Positions 15,434 through 24,067 of a stretch of 64,000 nucleotides of DNA are shown piece after piece. The DNA lies in assembly GCF_014207255.1 (NCBI RefSeq), contig NZ_JACHCZ010000003.1, positions 186,001 to 250,000 of the forward strand, read 5' to 3'. This stretch comes from Pseudomonas sp. JAI120 (GTDB lineage: Bacteria; Pseudomonadota; Gammaproteobacteria; Pseudomonadales; Pseudomonadaceae). Below the pieces are notes generated by a model. The model ran no database searches. It saw only the letters and a program-made list of their open reading frames with translations, and was not told where the DNA came from. Within the stretch, counting starts at the first letter, position 1, and each line of letters begins with the position of its first letter. The position numbers were made by a program, and so were the translations under genes.

Positions 15434-17098
15434 ATGATGCGTTTATTGATTGCTCTTCTACTCAGCGCTCTACCCTTTTCGGCCTGGGCTGAAAACTGCC
15501 CCGATGAGGCCCGGACCCAGGTCGACACCCTGGCCGAACAAATCCGCCTGTGGGACGACAGTTACCACCGCCTCGGCCAATCCCACGTCAGCGATGAACT
15601 CTACGACCAGGCCCTCCAGCGCCTGACCCATTGGCGCCAGTGCTTCTCACAAGCCACCACCCAATCTGACAACCCACTGGCCAGCGCCCGGGGCACCTTG
15701 CCGCATCCGGTCGCCCATACAGGCCTGAAAAAACTGCTGGATGAACAAGCCGTCGGCGCCTGGCTGAACACACGACAAGACGTGTGGATTCAACCCAAGG
15801 TCGACGGCGTGGCGGTGACCCTGGTGTATCGCCAGGGCCAATTGAAGCAGTTGATCAGCCGAGGCGATGGCGCACTCGGCCAGGACTGGTCAGCCTCCGC
15901 GCGCAAGATCCCCGCCATTGTCCAGCAACTGCCGGAACCCATCGATCTGGTGCTGCAAGGCGAGCTCTACTGGCGCCTTGACGAGCATGTGCAATCGGCT
16001 CGTGGCGGGCTCAACACGCGCAGCAAGGTGGCTGGAATGATGAACCGCCGGCAGTTGAGCGACACCGACGCCGCCGGCATCGGCCTGTTTGTCTGGGCCT
16101 GGCCGAACGGCCCCGCTGCCTTTGCCGAACGCCTGGCCACCCTGGCACGCTGGGGGTTCACCGACAGCCAGCGCTATAGCCAGCCAGTCCAGAACATCGC
16201 CGAAGCCGGGCACTGGCGCACTTATTGGTACAACCACCCACTGCCCTTCGCCAGCGACGGGGTGGTGCTGCACCAGGCATTACGCGCACCTGCCGAGCGC
16301 TGGCAGGTCAGCGCGCCTTATTGGGCGGTCGCCTGGAAGTACCCCGCCTCCAAAGCCCTGGCTCTGGTGCGCCAGGTGCAGTTCAAGATCGGCCGCACCG
16401 GACGCATCACCCCCATTCTGGAACTGGAGCCTGTGCGCCTGGACGACCGCCGGATCAGCCGGGTCAACGCTGGCTCCTTGAAGCGCTGGCAGGCCTTGGA
16501 TATTCGCCCGGGCGACCAAGTGTCCGTGAGCCTGGCGGGCCAAGTGATCCCTCGGCTGGACCAAGTGATCCTGCGCAATACCACCAGGGTCGAGCTGCCA
16601 GTGCCCGATCCTCGGGACTTTCACGCGTTGAGTTGCTGGCAGCTGGACCCCGGCTGCGAAGAACAGCTGCTCGCACGCCTTACCTGGCTGAGCGGCAACC
16701 AGGGCCTGGCATTGCCGCACATAGGCCGCGAGACGTGGAACATATTGATCCAGGCCGGTCTAATCGCAGGCTTTCTCGATTGGTTAACCCTGGATGCGGC
16801 AGAGCTTGCTAACATTGATGGCTTCGGTGAGCGCAGCCGCACGCGGCTGCTCCACAGCCTTCACAGCGCTCGGCAACGCCCCTTTGCACAATGGCTCAAG
16901 GCCTTGGGTGTACCGCCTGCGGCACGTAACAACCTGGAAGGCGACTGGCAGACGCTGGTCGCCAGAGACACCCAGGCCTGGCTGGCCATTGATGGCATCG
17001 GCCCGGGCCGCGCGGCGCAACTGAGCGCTTTTTTTCGCGACCCACACGTACAGACCCTGGCTGAAACATTACGCGTGGCCGGAATAGACGGTTTTTGA
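15434..17098 (+). CDS. ligB: NAD-dependent DNA ligase LigB
   Basis: The 554-residue protein matches LigB. It has the adenylation motif KVDG (Lys122 in IQPKVDGVAVTL), LISRGDG, the GELYWR strand, the KYPA motif (AWKYPASKALALV), an OB-fold (GRTGRITPILELEP) and C-terminal helix-hairpin-helix repeats (IDGFGERSRTRLL, IDGIGPGRAAQL). It lacks the zinc finger and BRCT domain of LigA. The N-terminus MMRLLIALLLSALPFSAWA looks like a cleavable signal peptide, as in other LigB proteins that I recall. Three in-frame ATGs (15428, 15434, 15437) follow AAGG; 15434 has the best spacing. Confidence 0.92.
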   Translation: MMRLLIALLLSALPFSAWAENCPDEARTQVDTLAEQIRLWDDSYHRLGQSHVSDELYDQALQRLTHWRQCFSQATTQSDNPLASARGTLPHPVAHTGLKKLLDEQAVGAWLNTRQDVWIQPKVDGVAVTLVYRQGQLKQLISRGDGALGQDWSASARKIPAIVQQLPEPIDLVLQGELYWRLDEHVQSARGGLNTRSKVAGMMNRRQLSDTDAAGIGLFVWAWPNGPAAFAERLATLARWGFTDSQRYSQPVQNIAEAGHWRTYWYNHPLPFASDGVVLHQALRAPAERWQVSAPYWAVAWKYPASKALALVRQVQFKIGRTGRITPILELEPVRLDDRRISRVNAGSLKRWQALDIRPGDQVSVSLAGQVIPRLDQVILRNTTRVELPVPDPRDFHALSCWQLDPGCEEQLLARLTWLSGNQGLALPHIGRETWNILIQAGLIAGFLDWLTLDAAELANIDGFGERSRTRLLHSLHSARQRPFAQWLKALGVPPAARNNLEGDWQTLVARDTQAWLAIDGIGPGRAAQLSAFFRDPHVQTLAETLRVAGIDGF

Positions 17099-17164
17099 AC
17101 CCAACCCAGCCACCTTTGAATCACAGCAGAATTCACCCTGCTATTTGCGCACCTGGAGCTCCAC

Positions 17165-17560
17165 ATGAAATTCCTCGCCCCTTTCGCCCTGTTGACCGTC
17201 GCAAGCTTCATGGCCACGCCACTGCTGGCCGCCGAAGAAGCCACCCCACTCACCGGCTGTGCCGCCAAACGCCAGGCCATCAGCACCCAGATCGAACAGG
17301 CCAAGGCCCACGGCAACAGCGACCAGCAAGCCGGCCTGGAAAAAGCCCTGAGCGAAGTCACCGCCAACTGCACGGATGCCTCCTTGAGGAAGGAGCGCGA
17401 AAACAAGGTACTCGACGCCAAGCACGAGGTCAGCCGCCGTCAGGCCGACCTCGACAAGGCGATGAAAAAAGGCGACGCGGACAAGATCAACAAGCGTAAG
17501 GACAAACTCGCCGAGTCACGCAAGGAACTGCAGGACGCCGTGGAAGAACTCGACCAGTAA
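17165..17560 (+). CDS. DUF1090 (YqjC-like) periplasmic protein
   Basis: The 131-residue protein has a signal peptide (MKFLAPFALLTVASFMATPL, cut near LAA) and a DUF1090 core: GCAAKRQAISTQIEQAKAHGN, a second Cys in TANCTDASL, and a long charged C-terminal coiled coil that covers the last 55 residues. DUF1090 proteins are periplasmic and of unknown function. It starts 66 bases after ligB in the same direction and ends 6 bases from the convergent cytochrome gene with no clear terminator. Confidence 0.85.
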   Translation: MKFLAPFALLTVASFMATPLLAAEEATPLTGCAAKRQAISTQIEQAKAHGNSDQQAGLEKALSEVTANCTDASLRKERENKVLDAKHEVSRRQADLDKAMKKGDADKINKRKDKLAESRKELQDAVEELDQ

Positions 17561-17566
17561 AACCGG

Positions 17567-18016
17567 TCAGTGATCCCGAAATTGTTTATGGCAGGCACTG
17601 CAGGCATCTTCGACTTTCTGTACGGCAGGCGTAAGGTTGCTGGCCTTGTAGGGCTGCACCTGGCTGGCGATCACCAACTCACCGGTGGCCGCTTCCAGGT
17701 CGCGAGCCAGTTGCTGAAACTGCGCCTGCTTTTGCCACACGTCGTCCTTGGCACTGGTGTGATCCTCTTCGCGTACGCTCGGAAAGTGTTTCCACGGTTC
17801 ATGGGACAGCGCATCGAGCTTGACCGCGCCTTCGGCGAATTTCGCGCCATCGAAGGGGATGCGCCCACGCAGCATGCCGCCCAGGTCTTCGCCGGTCTTG
17901 AGCATCTGCTTGAAGATCGCCTTACGCTGGCCCAGGGGCGAATTCGGGTCGACACCGCCGCAGGCGGACAGCGTCAGGCAGGCCAACAGCACAAGTGTAA
18001 TTTTTTTAAAAGTCAT
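17567..18016 (-). CDS. Cytochrome c'-like (class II) lipoprotein
   Basis: The 149-residue protein has a lipobox (LTLSAC, Cys19) and the class II cytochrome c layout: RKAIFKQM in the first helix and a single haem-binding CSACH motif (C-A-C-S-A-C-H-K) close to the C-terminus. This places one covalently bound haem in a four-helix bundle on the periplasmic face of a membrane. Such proteins bind NO or serve electron transfer; which applies here is unknown. It is monocistronic and divergent from mltA. Confidence 0.85.
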   Translation of the reverse strand: MTFKKITLVLLACLTLSACGGVDPNSPLGQRKAIFKQMLKTGEDLGGMLRGRIPFDGAKFAEGAVKLDALSHEPWKHFPSVREEDHTSAKDDVWQKQAQFQQLARDLEAATGELVIASQVQPYKASNLTPAVQKVEDACSACHKQFRDH

Positions 18017-18144
18017 GGTGGCTCAGGGTCACGGGAAACGGCGGCCAGTATCCTCGCCCCGCCCGTAAAGACCAATAGCCCTATTAATAATAAGGATTGC
18101 CCACAGGCGCTGCGGCGCAGGCAATCGCTTCAGGAACTGATTGC

Positions 18145-19329
18145 ATGAATTTCACATTGAAACACTGGAGCCGCCGCCTGGCGTGGGCTCTGCCGATAAT
18201 TGCACTGCTGGCAGGCTGTGACGCGGGCAAAGACGCCGGCAAAGATGAAACTGTTAAACCCCACGCCGTGGCCACCTACGTGAATGCCCCTTGGGAGGCT
18301 TTGCCGAGCGTGTCCGACTCCGACTTGCTGGCCGGTTTTGAATCCTGGCGCAGCGCCTGCCAACGCCTCAAGGCAGACCCGGTATGGGGCGCGACCTGTG
18401 CCGCAGCAGCCAGCGTGCCCGGCGATGCCGTAGCGGTGCGCGGGTTTCTCAAAGAGCGCCTGGATGTGTTCGGCCTGCGTTCGGCTGATAACACCCCCAA
18501 CGGCTTGATCACCGGCTACTACGAACCGGTCTACCCCGGCAGCCTGACCAAGACCGCCACCGCCCATGTTCCCGTGTATGGCGTGCCGGACGACCTGATC
18601 ATCGTCAATCTGGAAAGCATCTACCCGGAACTCAAGGGCAAGCGCCTGCGCGGTCGCCTTGAAGGCCGTGTGCTCAAGCCCTATGACGATGCCAGCGCGA
18701 TCAACGGCCAAGGCTCCACCGCCAAGCCGATTGCCTGGCTGACCAACCCGATGGACCTGCAATTTCTGCAGATCCAGGGCTCGGGCCGCATTCAACTCAA
18801 GGACGGGCGCCAGCTGCGCGTCGGTTATGGCGACCAAAACGGCTACCCCTACCGCCCTATCGGCCGTTGGCTGGTGGAGCAAGGCGAGTTGAAGAAAGAA
18901 GACGTGACCATGGGCGCCATCAGCGCTTGGGCCAAGGCGCACCCGGAACGCATCCCGGAACTGCTGGCGAGCAACCCCAGCTACGTGTTTTTCAGCGCAC
19001 GCCCCGACAGTAATGAAGGTCCACGCGGTTCGCTGAATGTGCCGTTGACGGCCGGTTACAGCGTGGCGGTGGATCGCAAGGTGATTCCGCTGGGCAGCCT
19101 GTTGTGGCTGTCGACTACCAAGCCCGACGGCTCGCCATTGGCACGCCCCGTCGCCGCGCAGGACACCGGCGGTGCAATCACCGGTGAAGTGCGCGCGGAT
19201 TTGTTCTGGGGCACGGGTGATGCTGCCGGAGAGTTGGCGGGAAACATGAAGCAGCAAGGGCAGATCTGGATGCTGTGGCCCAAGGGCGCGGCATTGCCGC
19301 AGGTGCCGGATGCACCTACCGGAACCTGA
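18145..19329 (+). CDS. mltA: Membrane-bound lytic murein transglycosylase A
   Basis: The 394-residue lipoprotein (lipobox LLAGC) cleaves peptidoglycan glycan strands with formation of 1,6-anhydro ends. It shows the MltA domain with NGLITGYYEPVYPG, QIQGSGRI and the following 3D domain ending in VAAQDTGGAITGEVRADLFWG, where the three Asp residues lie. ATG 18145 is preceded by AGGAACTG; the longer frame to 18097 lacks a proper signal sequence. It is divergent from the cytochrome gene and followed by a REPIN. Confidence 0.95.
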   Translation: MNFTLKHWSRRLAWALPIIALLAGCDAGKDAGKDETVKPHAVATYVNAPWEALPSVSDSDLLAGFESWRSACQRLKADPVWGATCAAAASVPGDAVAVRGFLKERLDVFGLRSADNTPNGLITGYYEPVYPGSLTKTATAHVPVYGVPDDLIIVNLESIYPELKGKRLRGRLEGRVLKPYDDASAINGQGSTAKPIAWLTNPMDLQFLQIQGSGRIQLKDGRQLRVGYGDQNGYPYRPIGRWLVEQGELKKEDVTMGAISAWAKAHPERIPELLASNPSYVFFSARPDSNEGPRGSLNVPLTAGYSVAVDRKVIPLGSLLWLSTTKPDGSPLARPVAAQDTGGAITGEVRADLFWGTGDAAGELAGNMKQQGQIWMLWPKGAALPQVPDAPTGT

Positions 19330-19348
19330 CATTCGCCGAAAACACCCC

Positions 19349-19448
19349 GTAGGAGCGAGCTTGCTCGCGAAAAACGTCAACGATAACGCAGCGCTTTCTG
19401 GCAGCCCGCGTCGTCTGTTCATTCTTCGCGAGCAAGCTCGCTCCTACA
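19349..19448. repeat. REPIN of the GTAGGAGCGAGC family
   Basis: GTAGGAGCGAGCTTGCTCGC and its inverted copy GCGAGCAAGCTCGCTCCTAC enclose a loop of about 55 bases. The loop contains AACGTCAACGATAACGC, which recurs in the element at 29231-29331. That is the mark of a REPIN (a mobile REP doublet) rather than two independent REPs. Confidence 0.88.
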
Positions 19449-19457
19449 TAAATCGGG

Positions 19458-19844
19458 TCAGATCGAGACGAAGAAGAAACTCGCAATCAACGCCATGCCC
19501 ACCGCCCACACCAGCGAACGCAACATCGCCCAGTCGGCCAGGTAGCAAATGATGTACAGCAGGCGGCTGGTGATAAACAGCACGGCCAGCACATTGATGG
19601 TCACCAGTTCGGCCGTGCCGGCCAAATGGGCGATAATCACCGCCGCCGCAAACGCTGGCGTCACTTCAAAGCTGTTGAGCTGCGCACTGTGGGCCCGCTT
19701 GGCAAACCCGTCGAGTGTATCCAGGAAAGCACGCGGGTCGTGGTTCTGTCGTGGCCCGAACTTGCCGCCACTGAACTTGGCCACCCCCGTACACAGGTAA
19801 GGCAGAAAAATCGCGATCAACACACACCAGAAAGCAGCCGTCAT
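19458..19844 (-). CDS. MAPEG-family membrane protein
   Basis: The 128-residue protein has four hydrophobic segments and the MAPEG pattern: an early FWCVLIAIFLPYL helix, the hydrophilic RAHSAQLNSFE loop and a NVLAVLFITSRLLYIICYL helix. MAPEG proteins are membrane glutathione- or eicosanoid-related enzymes in eukaryotes; bacterial members are mostly uncharacterised. ATG 19844 with AAGGA upstream is preferred over the adjacent GTG 19847. It is monocistronic. Confidence 0.85.
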   Translation of the reverse strand: MTAAFWCVLIAIFLPYLCTGVAKFSGGKFGPRQNHDPRAFLDTLDGFAKRAHSAQLNSFEVTPAFAAAVIIAHLAGTAELVTINVLAVLFITSRLLYIICYLADWAMLRSLVWAVGMALIASFFFVSI

Positions 19845-20038
19845 CACTCATTCCTTTTGTAGTTTTATAAAGCGATTAGAGTTCTAGCACTAAAAACCCA
19901 ATATCGCACCTAACCGCTATGAGCCGCGCGACACCGAAAGGTTCTACCGCACTTTCGCCCAAGACCTTGCAACCTCAAGCCGCCACTGCGGTCCATCCCC
20001 CCACTAACACTCCACCACCCACCGTCCAAGGACCCCGG

Positions 20039-21274
20039 ATGCTTGAACTTGTCGCCGCCTTCATTTGCCTCACCACCCTGCTCACCTACGTGAACTTCCG
20101 TTTTATCGGCTTGCCGCCCACCATCGGTGTCATGGTCACGGCCCTGCTGTTTTCCCTGATCCTGCAAGGCCTGAGCCTGCTCGGCTACCCAGGCCTGGAG
20201 GAGCGCATCCAGCAACTGATCGGCCAGATCGACTTCGGCGACCTGCTGATGAACTGGATGCTGTCATTCCTGCTGTTCGCGGGCGCCTTGCACGTCAACT
20301 TGAACGACCTGCGCAGCTACCGCTGGCCCATCGGCCTGCTGGCAACCTTCGGCGTGTTGATCGCCACCGTGGTGATCGGCAGCCTGGCCTATTACATCTT
20401 CGCCCTGTTTGGCTGGCACGTGAGCTTCCTTTACTGCCTGCTGTTCGGCGCACTGATCTCGCCCACCGACCCCATTGCGGTGCTGGGCGTGCTGCGAACC
20501 GCCAATGCGTCGAAACCGCTGAAGACCACGATTGTGGGCGAGAGCCTGTTCAACGACGGCACGGCGGTGGTGGTGTTTACCGTATTGCTGGGTATCGCGC
20601 AGTTGGGCGAGACGCCGACCGTGGGCGCCACGGCCATGCTGTTCGCCCATGAGGCAATTGGCGGCGTGGTCTTCGGCGGGCTGATCGGCTACTTGGTGTA
20701 CCTGATGATCAAGAGCATCGAACAGCACCAGATCGAAGTGATGCTGACCCTCGCCCTGGTGATCGGCGGCTCGGCGATGGCCACCGAACTGCACGTCTCC
20801 GCACCGATCGCGATGGTGGTGGCGGGGCTGATCATCGGCAACCTGGGGCGCAAGCTGGCGATGAACGACATGACCCGGCGCTACCTGGACGGCTTCTGGG
20901 AACTGCTCGATGACATGCTCAACGCGCTGCTCTTTGCGCTGATCGGCATGGAGCTGCTGCTGTTGCCGTTCAACTGGCTGCACGTGTTCGCGGCCAGTTT
21001 GCTGGCAGTGGCGATGCTGCTGTCTCGCCTACTGACCGTGGCCCCGGCGATCCTGTTGCTGCGCCGCTGGCGCACGGTGCCGCGCGGCACCATCCGTATC
21101 CTGACCTGGGGCGGTTTGCGCGGCGGGGTTTCAGTGGCACTGGCGCTGGCCCTGCCACTGGGTCCGGAGCGCGATCTGCTGCTGAGCATCACCTACATCG
21201 TGGTGCTGTCGTCGATCCTGGTGCAGGGCTTGACCATTGGCCGAGTCGTAAAGCGCATAGCCGAGCCCCAGTGA
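20039..21274 (+). CDS. CPA1-family sodium/proton antiporter
   Basis: The 411-residue integral membrane protein has about 12 transmembrane helices and the CPA1 core motifs ALISPTDPIAVLGVL and GESLFNDGTAVVVF, which carry the ion-binding Asp residues, plus WGGLRGGVSVALALALP near the end. It exchanges Na+ or another cation for H+. It lacks the large cytoplasmic C-terminal domain of some CPA1 members. The frame opens 40 codons earlier, but that part is Pro/Thr-rich and AAGGA before ATG 20039 sets the start. Confidence 0.92.
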   Translation: MLELVAAFICLTTLLTYVNFRFIGLPPTIGVMVTALLFSLILQGLSLLGYPGLEERIQQLIGQIDFGDLLMNWMLSFLLFAGALHVNLNDLRSYRWPIGLLATFGVLIATVVIGSLAYYIFALFGWHVSFLYCLLFGALISPTDPIAVLGVLRTANASKPLKTTIVGESLFNDGTAVVVFTVLLGIAQLGETPTVGATAMLFAHEAIGGVVFGGLIGYLVYLMIKSIEQHQIEVMLTLALVIGGSAMATELHVSAPIAMVVAGLIIGNLGRKLAMNDMTRRYLDGFWELLDDMLNALLFALIGMELLLLPFNWLHVFAASLLAVAMLLSRLLTVAPAILLLRRWRTVPRGTIRILTWGGLRGGVSVALALALPLGPERDLLLSITYIVVLSSILVQGLTIGRVVKRIAEPQ

Positions 21275-21299
21275 AGCTGTGAGCAATTACGTCGCTACA

Positions 21300-22181
21300 T
21301 CACACGTTGCCTAAGGGCGCACTGCGATTGCCCAGGTGTTCAAGCAAGTGCCGCATCGCCAGTGGGCGCCGCGGCGTCGAGCTATGCATGACGACCAGAT
21401 CCCGCGCATAGCGCGGCGCGTCGTCGACCGGCAAGACACACAGGCCATTGCGAGACATCCCTGCCCACTGCGGCACCAGTGATACACCCATGCCTTGGGC
21501 GACCAGTATGACGATGGTTTCCAAGGCATCCAGCTCACACAACACCTGCGGATCAAAGGACTGTTCATCGAGAAAACGCTGGGCAATCTGCCCACCCCAC
21601 GAACGAGCGTCATAGCGGATGAATGGCCGCTCGCGCAGCAATGCTTCTAACGTTTGCGTGCCAAACCCAGCGGGGGCAATCAGTATCAGAGGTTCAGCCC
21701 GCAACAAGGTCGTCGCCAAAGCCTTGGGTGGCTGAAAGGGTGGCCTGACAAGAATCGCCGCGTCCAGCTCCTGGGCCAGCAATCTCTCATAGAGGCTTCT
21801 GGAGTCACCCGGTGTGATCTTCAGTCTCAGCCCTGGTGCCGAAAGCGCCAGTCGCTCAATCGCCCCCGGCAAGACCCCGGTCAATGCCGTCGAAATGGCA
21901 CCGATCTTGATCTCTCCCGATAAGCCATCTTGGCTCAGGTCCTCCTGCAACTCGCGCGCCTGTTCAATGACCGCATGAATTTTTGGCAGCAACAGCAGGC
22001 ACTGGTCTGAGGGCCATGCGGCATGCGCAGTGCGCATAAGCAGCGTGCACCCCAGTGTTCGCTCAAGCGTCTTGACCCGTTGGCTGATCGCCGCTGCGGT
22101 ACGGTTTTCACGTCGCGCGGCCGCAGCAATGGAGCCGGTTTCAATGACGGCGACCAGACTTCTCAGGAATCGAACATCCAT
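21300..22181 (-). CDS. LysR-type transcriptional regulator
   Basis: The 293-residue protein has the N-terminal LysR winged HTH (FLRSLVAVIETGSIAAAARRENRTAAAISQ, residues 5-34) and the two-lobed effector-binding domain (residues about 90-285). AAAGGAAA precedes the ATG. It is divergent from a VOC gene with an 84-base gap that holds ACCCGGGT at 22220-22227, inside a T-N11-A frame, a possible binding site. The likely targets are the VOC and symporter genes. Confidence 0.9.
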   Translation of the reverse strand: MDVRFLRSLVAVIETGSIAAAARRENRTAAAISQRVKTLERTLGCTLLMRTAHAAWPSDQCLLLLPKIHAVIEQARELQEDLSQDGLSGEIKIGAISTALTGVLPGAIERLALSAPGLRLKITPGDSRSLYERLLAQELDAAILVRPPFQPPKALATTLLRAEPLILIAPAGFGTQTLEALLRERPFIRYDARSWGGQIAQRFLDEQSFDPQVLCELDALETIVILVAQGMGVSLVPQWAGMSRNGLCVLPVDDAPRYARDLVVMHSSTPRRPLAMRHLLEHLGNRSAPLGNV

Positions 22182-22265
22182 AAGTTTTCCTTTCGCTCAG
22201 ACCAAGGCGAACCCGTTTTACCCGGGTACACGACCTGTTTAATTTGAGGGTTCTCCCACACAGAG

Positions 22266-22688
22266 ATGCCCCCCATGAACAGACCTTTCCACGCTGCATA
22301 TCATGTTTATGACCTAAATCAGGCGCGCATTTTTTATCGAGATGTTTTGGGCTGCACGGAAGGCCGTAGCAGCGAGACCTGGATCGACTTCGATTTTTTC
22401 GGGAACCAGCTTTCACTGCACTTGGGCACGCCGTTTCCCACCACACGTACCGGGCTGGTCGGTGAGCATCATGTCCTGATGCCGCATCTCGGCGTGGTGT
22501 TACCGCTTGAGGAATGGCTGACGCTTGCCGAACGCCTTACCCACCTGGGTACATGTTTCGAGATTCCGCCAGTGATCCGATTCGCTGGCGAGCCAGGCGA
22601 GCAACGCACGATGTTTTTTCTTGACCCCAGCGGCAACCCCATCGAGGTGAAAGGGTTCAAGGACTTCGCCGCGCTGTTCGCTCAATAA
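22266..22688 (+). CDS. VOC (glyoxalase/dioxygenase superfamily) protein
   Basis: The 140-residue protein is a single VOC unit pair: HAAYHVYDLNQARIFYRDVLGC at the start and MFFLDPSGNPIEVKGF at the end, with metal-ligand candidates His and Glu (NPIEVKG). VOC enzymes bind a divalent metal and act as glyoxalases, dioxygenases or resistance proteins; the substrate is unknown. Either ATG 22266 or ATG 22275 could start it. It precedes the DAACS symporter by 34 bases, so the pair is probably one transcript controlled by the divergent LysR. Confidence 0.82.
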   Translation: MPPMNRPFHAAYHVYDLNQARIFYRDVLGCTEGRSSETWIDFDFFGNQLSLHLGTPFPTTRTGLVGEHHVLMPHLGVVLPLEEWLTLAERLTHLGTCFEIPPVIRFAGEPGEQRTMFFLDPSGNPIEVKGFKDFAALFAQ

Positions 22689-22722
22689 ATCCCTGAAATC
22701 TACAACAATAAGGGGCACCTAC

Positions 22723-24012
22723 ATGACCACCAAAAAACCAACCAGCCTTGTGACTCGCATCATGATCGGTCTGGCCGCCGGGATAATCGTCGGCATCCTT
22801 CTCAACCAGTTTCCCGAACACAAGACGTGGTTCATTGACAATCTGCTGCAACCGGCAGGCGACTTGTTTATCAAGCTGATGAAGATGATCGTCGTACCTT
22901 TGGTCTTTGCTTGCATGACCGTCGGCATTGCCGGGATGGGAAATCCTGCCGCCTTGGGACGCGTTGGCGTGAAGACCTTCGTTTACTTCTTCACGATCAC
23001 CAGTATTGCAATCGTCTTTGGTCTGATCGTTGGAAACGTCGTCGAGCCCGGCTCAGGTGCCGAATTTGGCAGTACGTTGCAGACGCCAGTAACAGAACTG
23101 GCCGCCAACGGCAAAACGCAGAATCTGGGGCAAACGCTATTGGCGATCGTGCCGGATAACATCGTCTTGGCCATGTCGCAGGGCAAGCTGCTCTCCGTGC
23201 TGTTTTTCGCCATCCTGTTCGGCTGCGCCTTGTCTATGCTGCCCGAGCAGCGCAAGGCCCCCCTGATCAGTGTGATGCAGGGCATCTCCGACACCATGTT
23301 CAAAGTCACCCATCTGGTCATGCATTACTCGCCGATCGGCATTTTCGGGCTGATCGCAGTTACCGTCGCCAGCTTTGGCCTCAGTGCCTTGCTGCCGCTG
23401 GCCAAACTGATCGGCACAACTTATGTCGCAGTGCTGTTATTTGCATTGTGCGTATTGGGCGCAGTTGCACGATTGGCGGGGGTCGGCTTTTTCCACTTGG
23501 TGCAAGAGATACGCAGTGAATTGTTGCTGGCCTACAGCAGCGCCGCGTCAGCAACAGTAATGCCTCAATTGATCGAAAAAATGGAGCGCTACGGTGCTCC
23601 GCGCCCTATTACCAGCATGGTTATCCCGCTGGGCTACTCGTTCAACCTGGATGGCGCATCGCTTTTTGCTGCGTTGGGCACGTTGTTCATCGCCCAGGCA
23701 TATGGCATCGACCTGAGTCTGGCGGATCAGGGGATGCTGGTATTGATCATGGTGTTGACGTCAAAGGGCGCGGCGGGCGTGCCGGGTTTCATGTTTATCA
23801 TCCTTACCGCGACCTTGACTGCGGCGGGTCTGCCCGTGGAAGGAGTGGCGATCATTGCAGGCGTGTATCGCCTGATGGATATGCCGGTCACAGCGTTGAA
23901 TGTGCTGGGCAACGCGCTGGCGCCATTGGTGATTGCCCGGTGGGAAGGTCAACTGAAGGCACCTGACCGCACAATTGCCGCCGATTCTGCCAGCACGTCG
24001 CTCAAAGCCTGA
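22723..24012 (+). CDS. Dicarboxylate/amino-acid:cation symporter (DAACS family)
   Basis: The 429-residue protein has about 8 membrane helices with re-entrant loops and the family signatures SSAASATVMPQLIEKMERYG (the serine-rich hairpin) and IPLGYSFNLDGASLFAALGTLFIAQ. These transporters bring in glutamate, aspartate or C4-dicarboxylates with Na+ or H+. The end MDMPVTALNVLGNALAPLVIARWEG fits the family. AAGGGG precedes the ATG. The substrate is likely a product or precursor of the VOC reaction, which is an inference. Confidence 0.93.
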   Translation: MTTKKPTSLVTRIMIGLAAGIIVGILLNQFPEHKTWFIDNLLQPAGDLFIKLMKMIVVPLVFACMTVGIAGMGNPAALGRVGVKTFVYFFTITSIAIVFGLIVGNVVEPGSGAEFGSTLQTPVTELAANGKTQNLGQTLLAIVPDNIVLAMSQGKLLSVLFFAILFGCALSMLPEQRKAPLISVMQGISDTMFKVTHLVMHYSPIGIFGLIAVTVASFGLSALLPLAKLIGTTYVAVLLFALCVLGAVARLAGVGFFHLVQEIRSELLLAYSSAASATVMPQLIEKMERYGAPRPITSMVIPLGYSFNLDGASLFAALGTLFIAQAYGIDLSLADQGMLVLIMVLTSKGAAGVPGFMFIILTATLTAAGLPVEGVAIIAGVYRLMDMPVTALNVLGNALAPLVIARWEGQLKAPDRTIAADSASTSLKA

Positions 24013-24067
24013 AAGTCCTGATCCAGGTGCCTCGCAAAGAACGCGTTTGAGTCTTTGCGGGGCAATA

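Noticed and set aside
17561..17566. A terminator between the DUF1090 and cytochrome genes
   Set aside because: Only 6 bases separate the stops and no hairpin with a T-run is present there.
22182..22265. A strong promoter between the LysR and VOC genes
   Set aside because: No clear -35/-10 pair could be placed; only the ACCCGGGT palindrome was noted.
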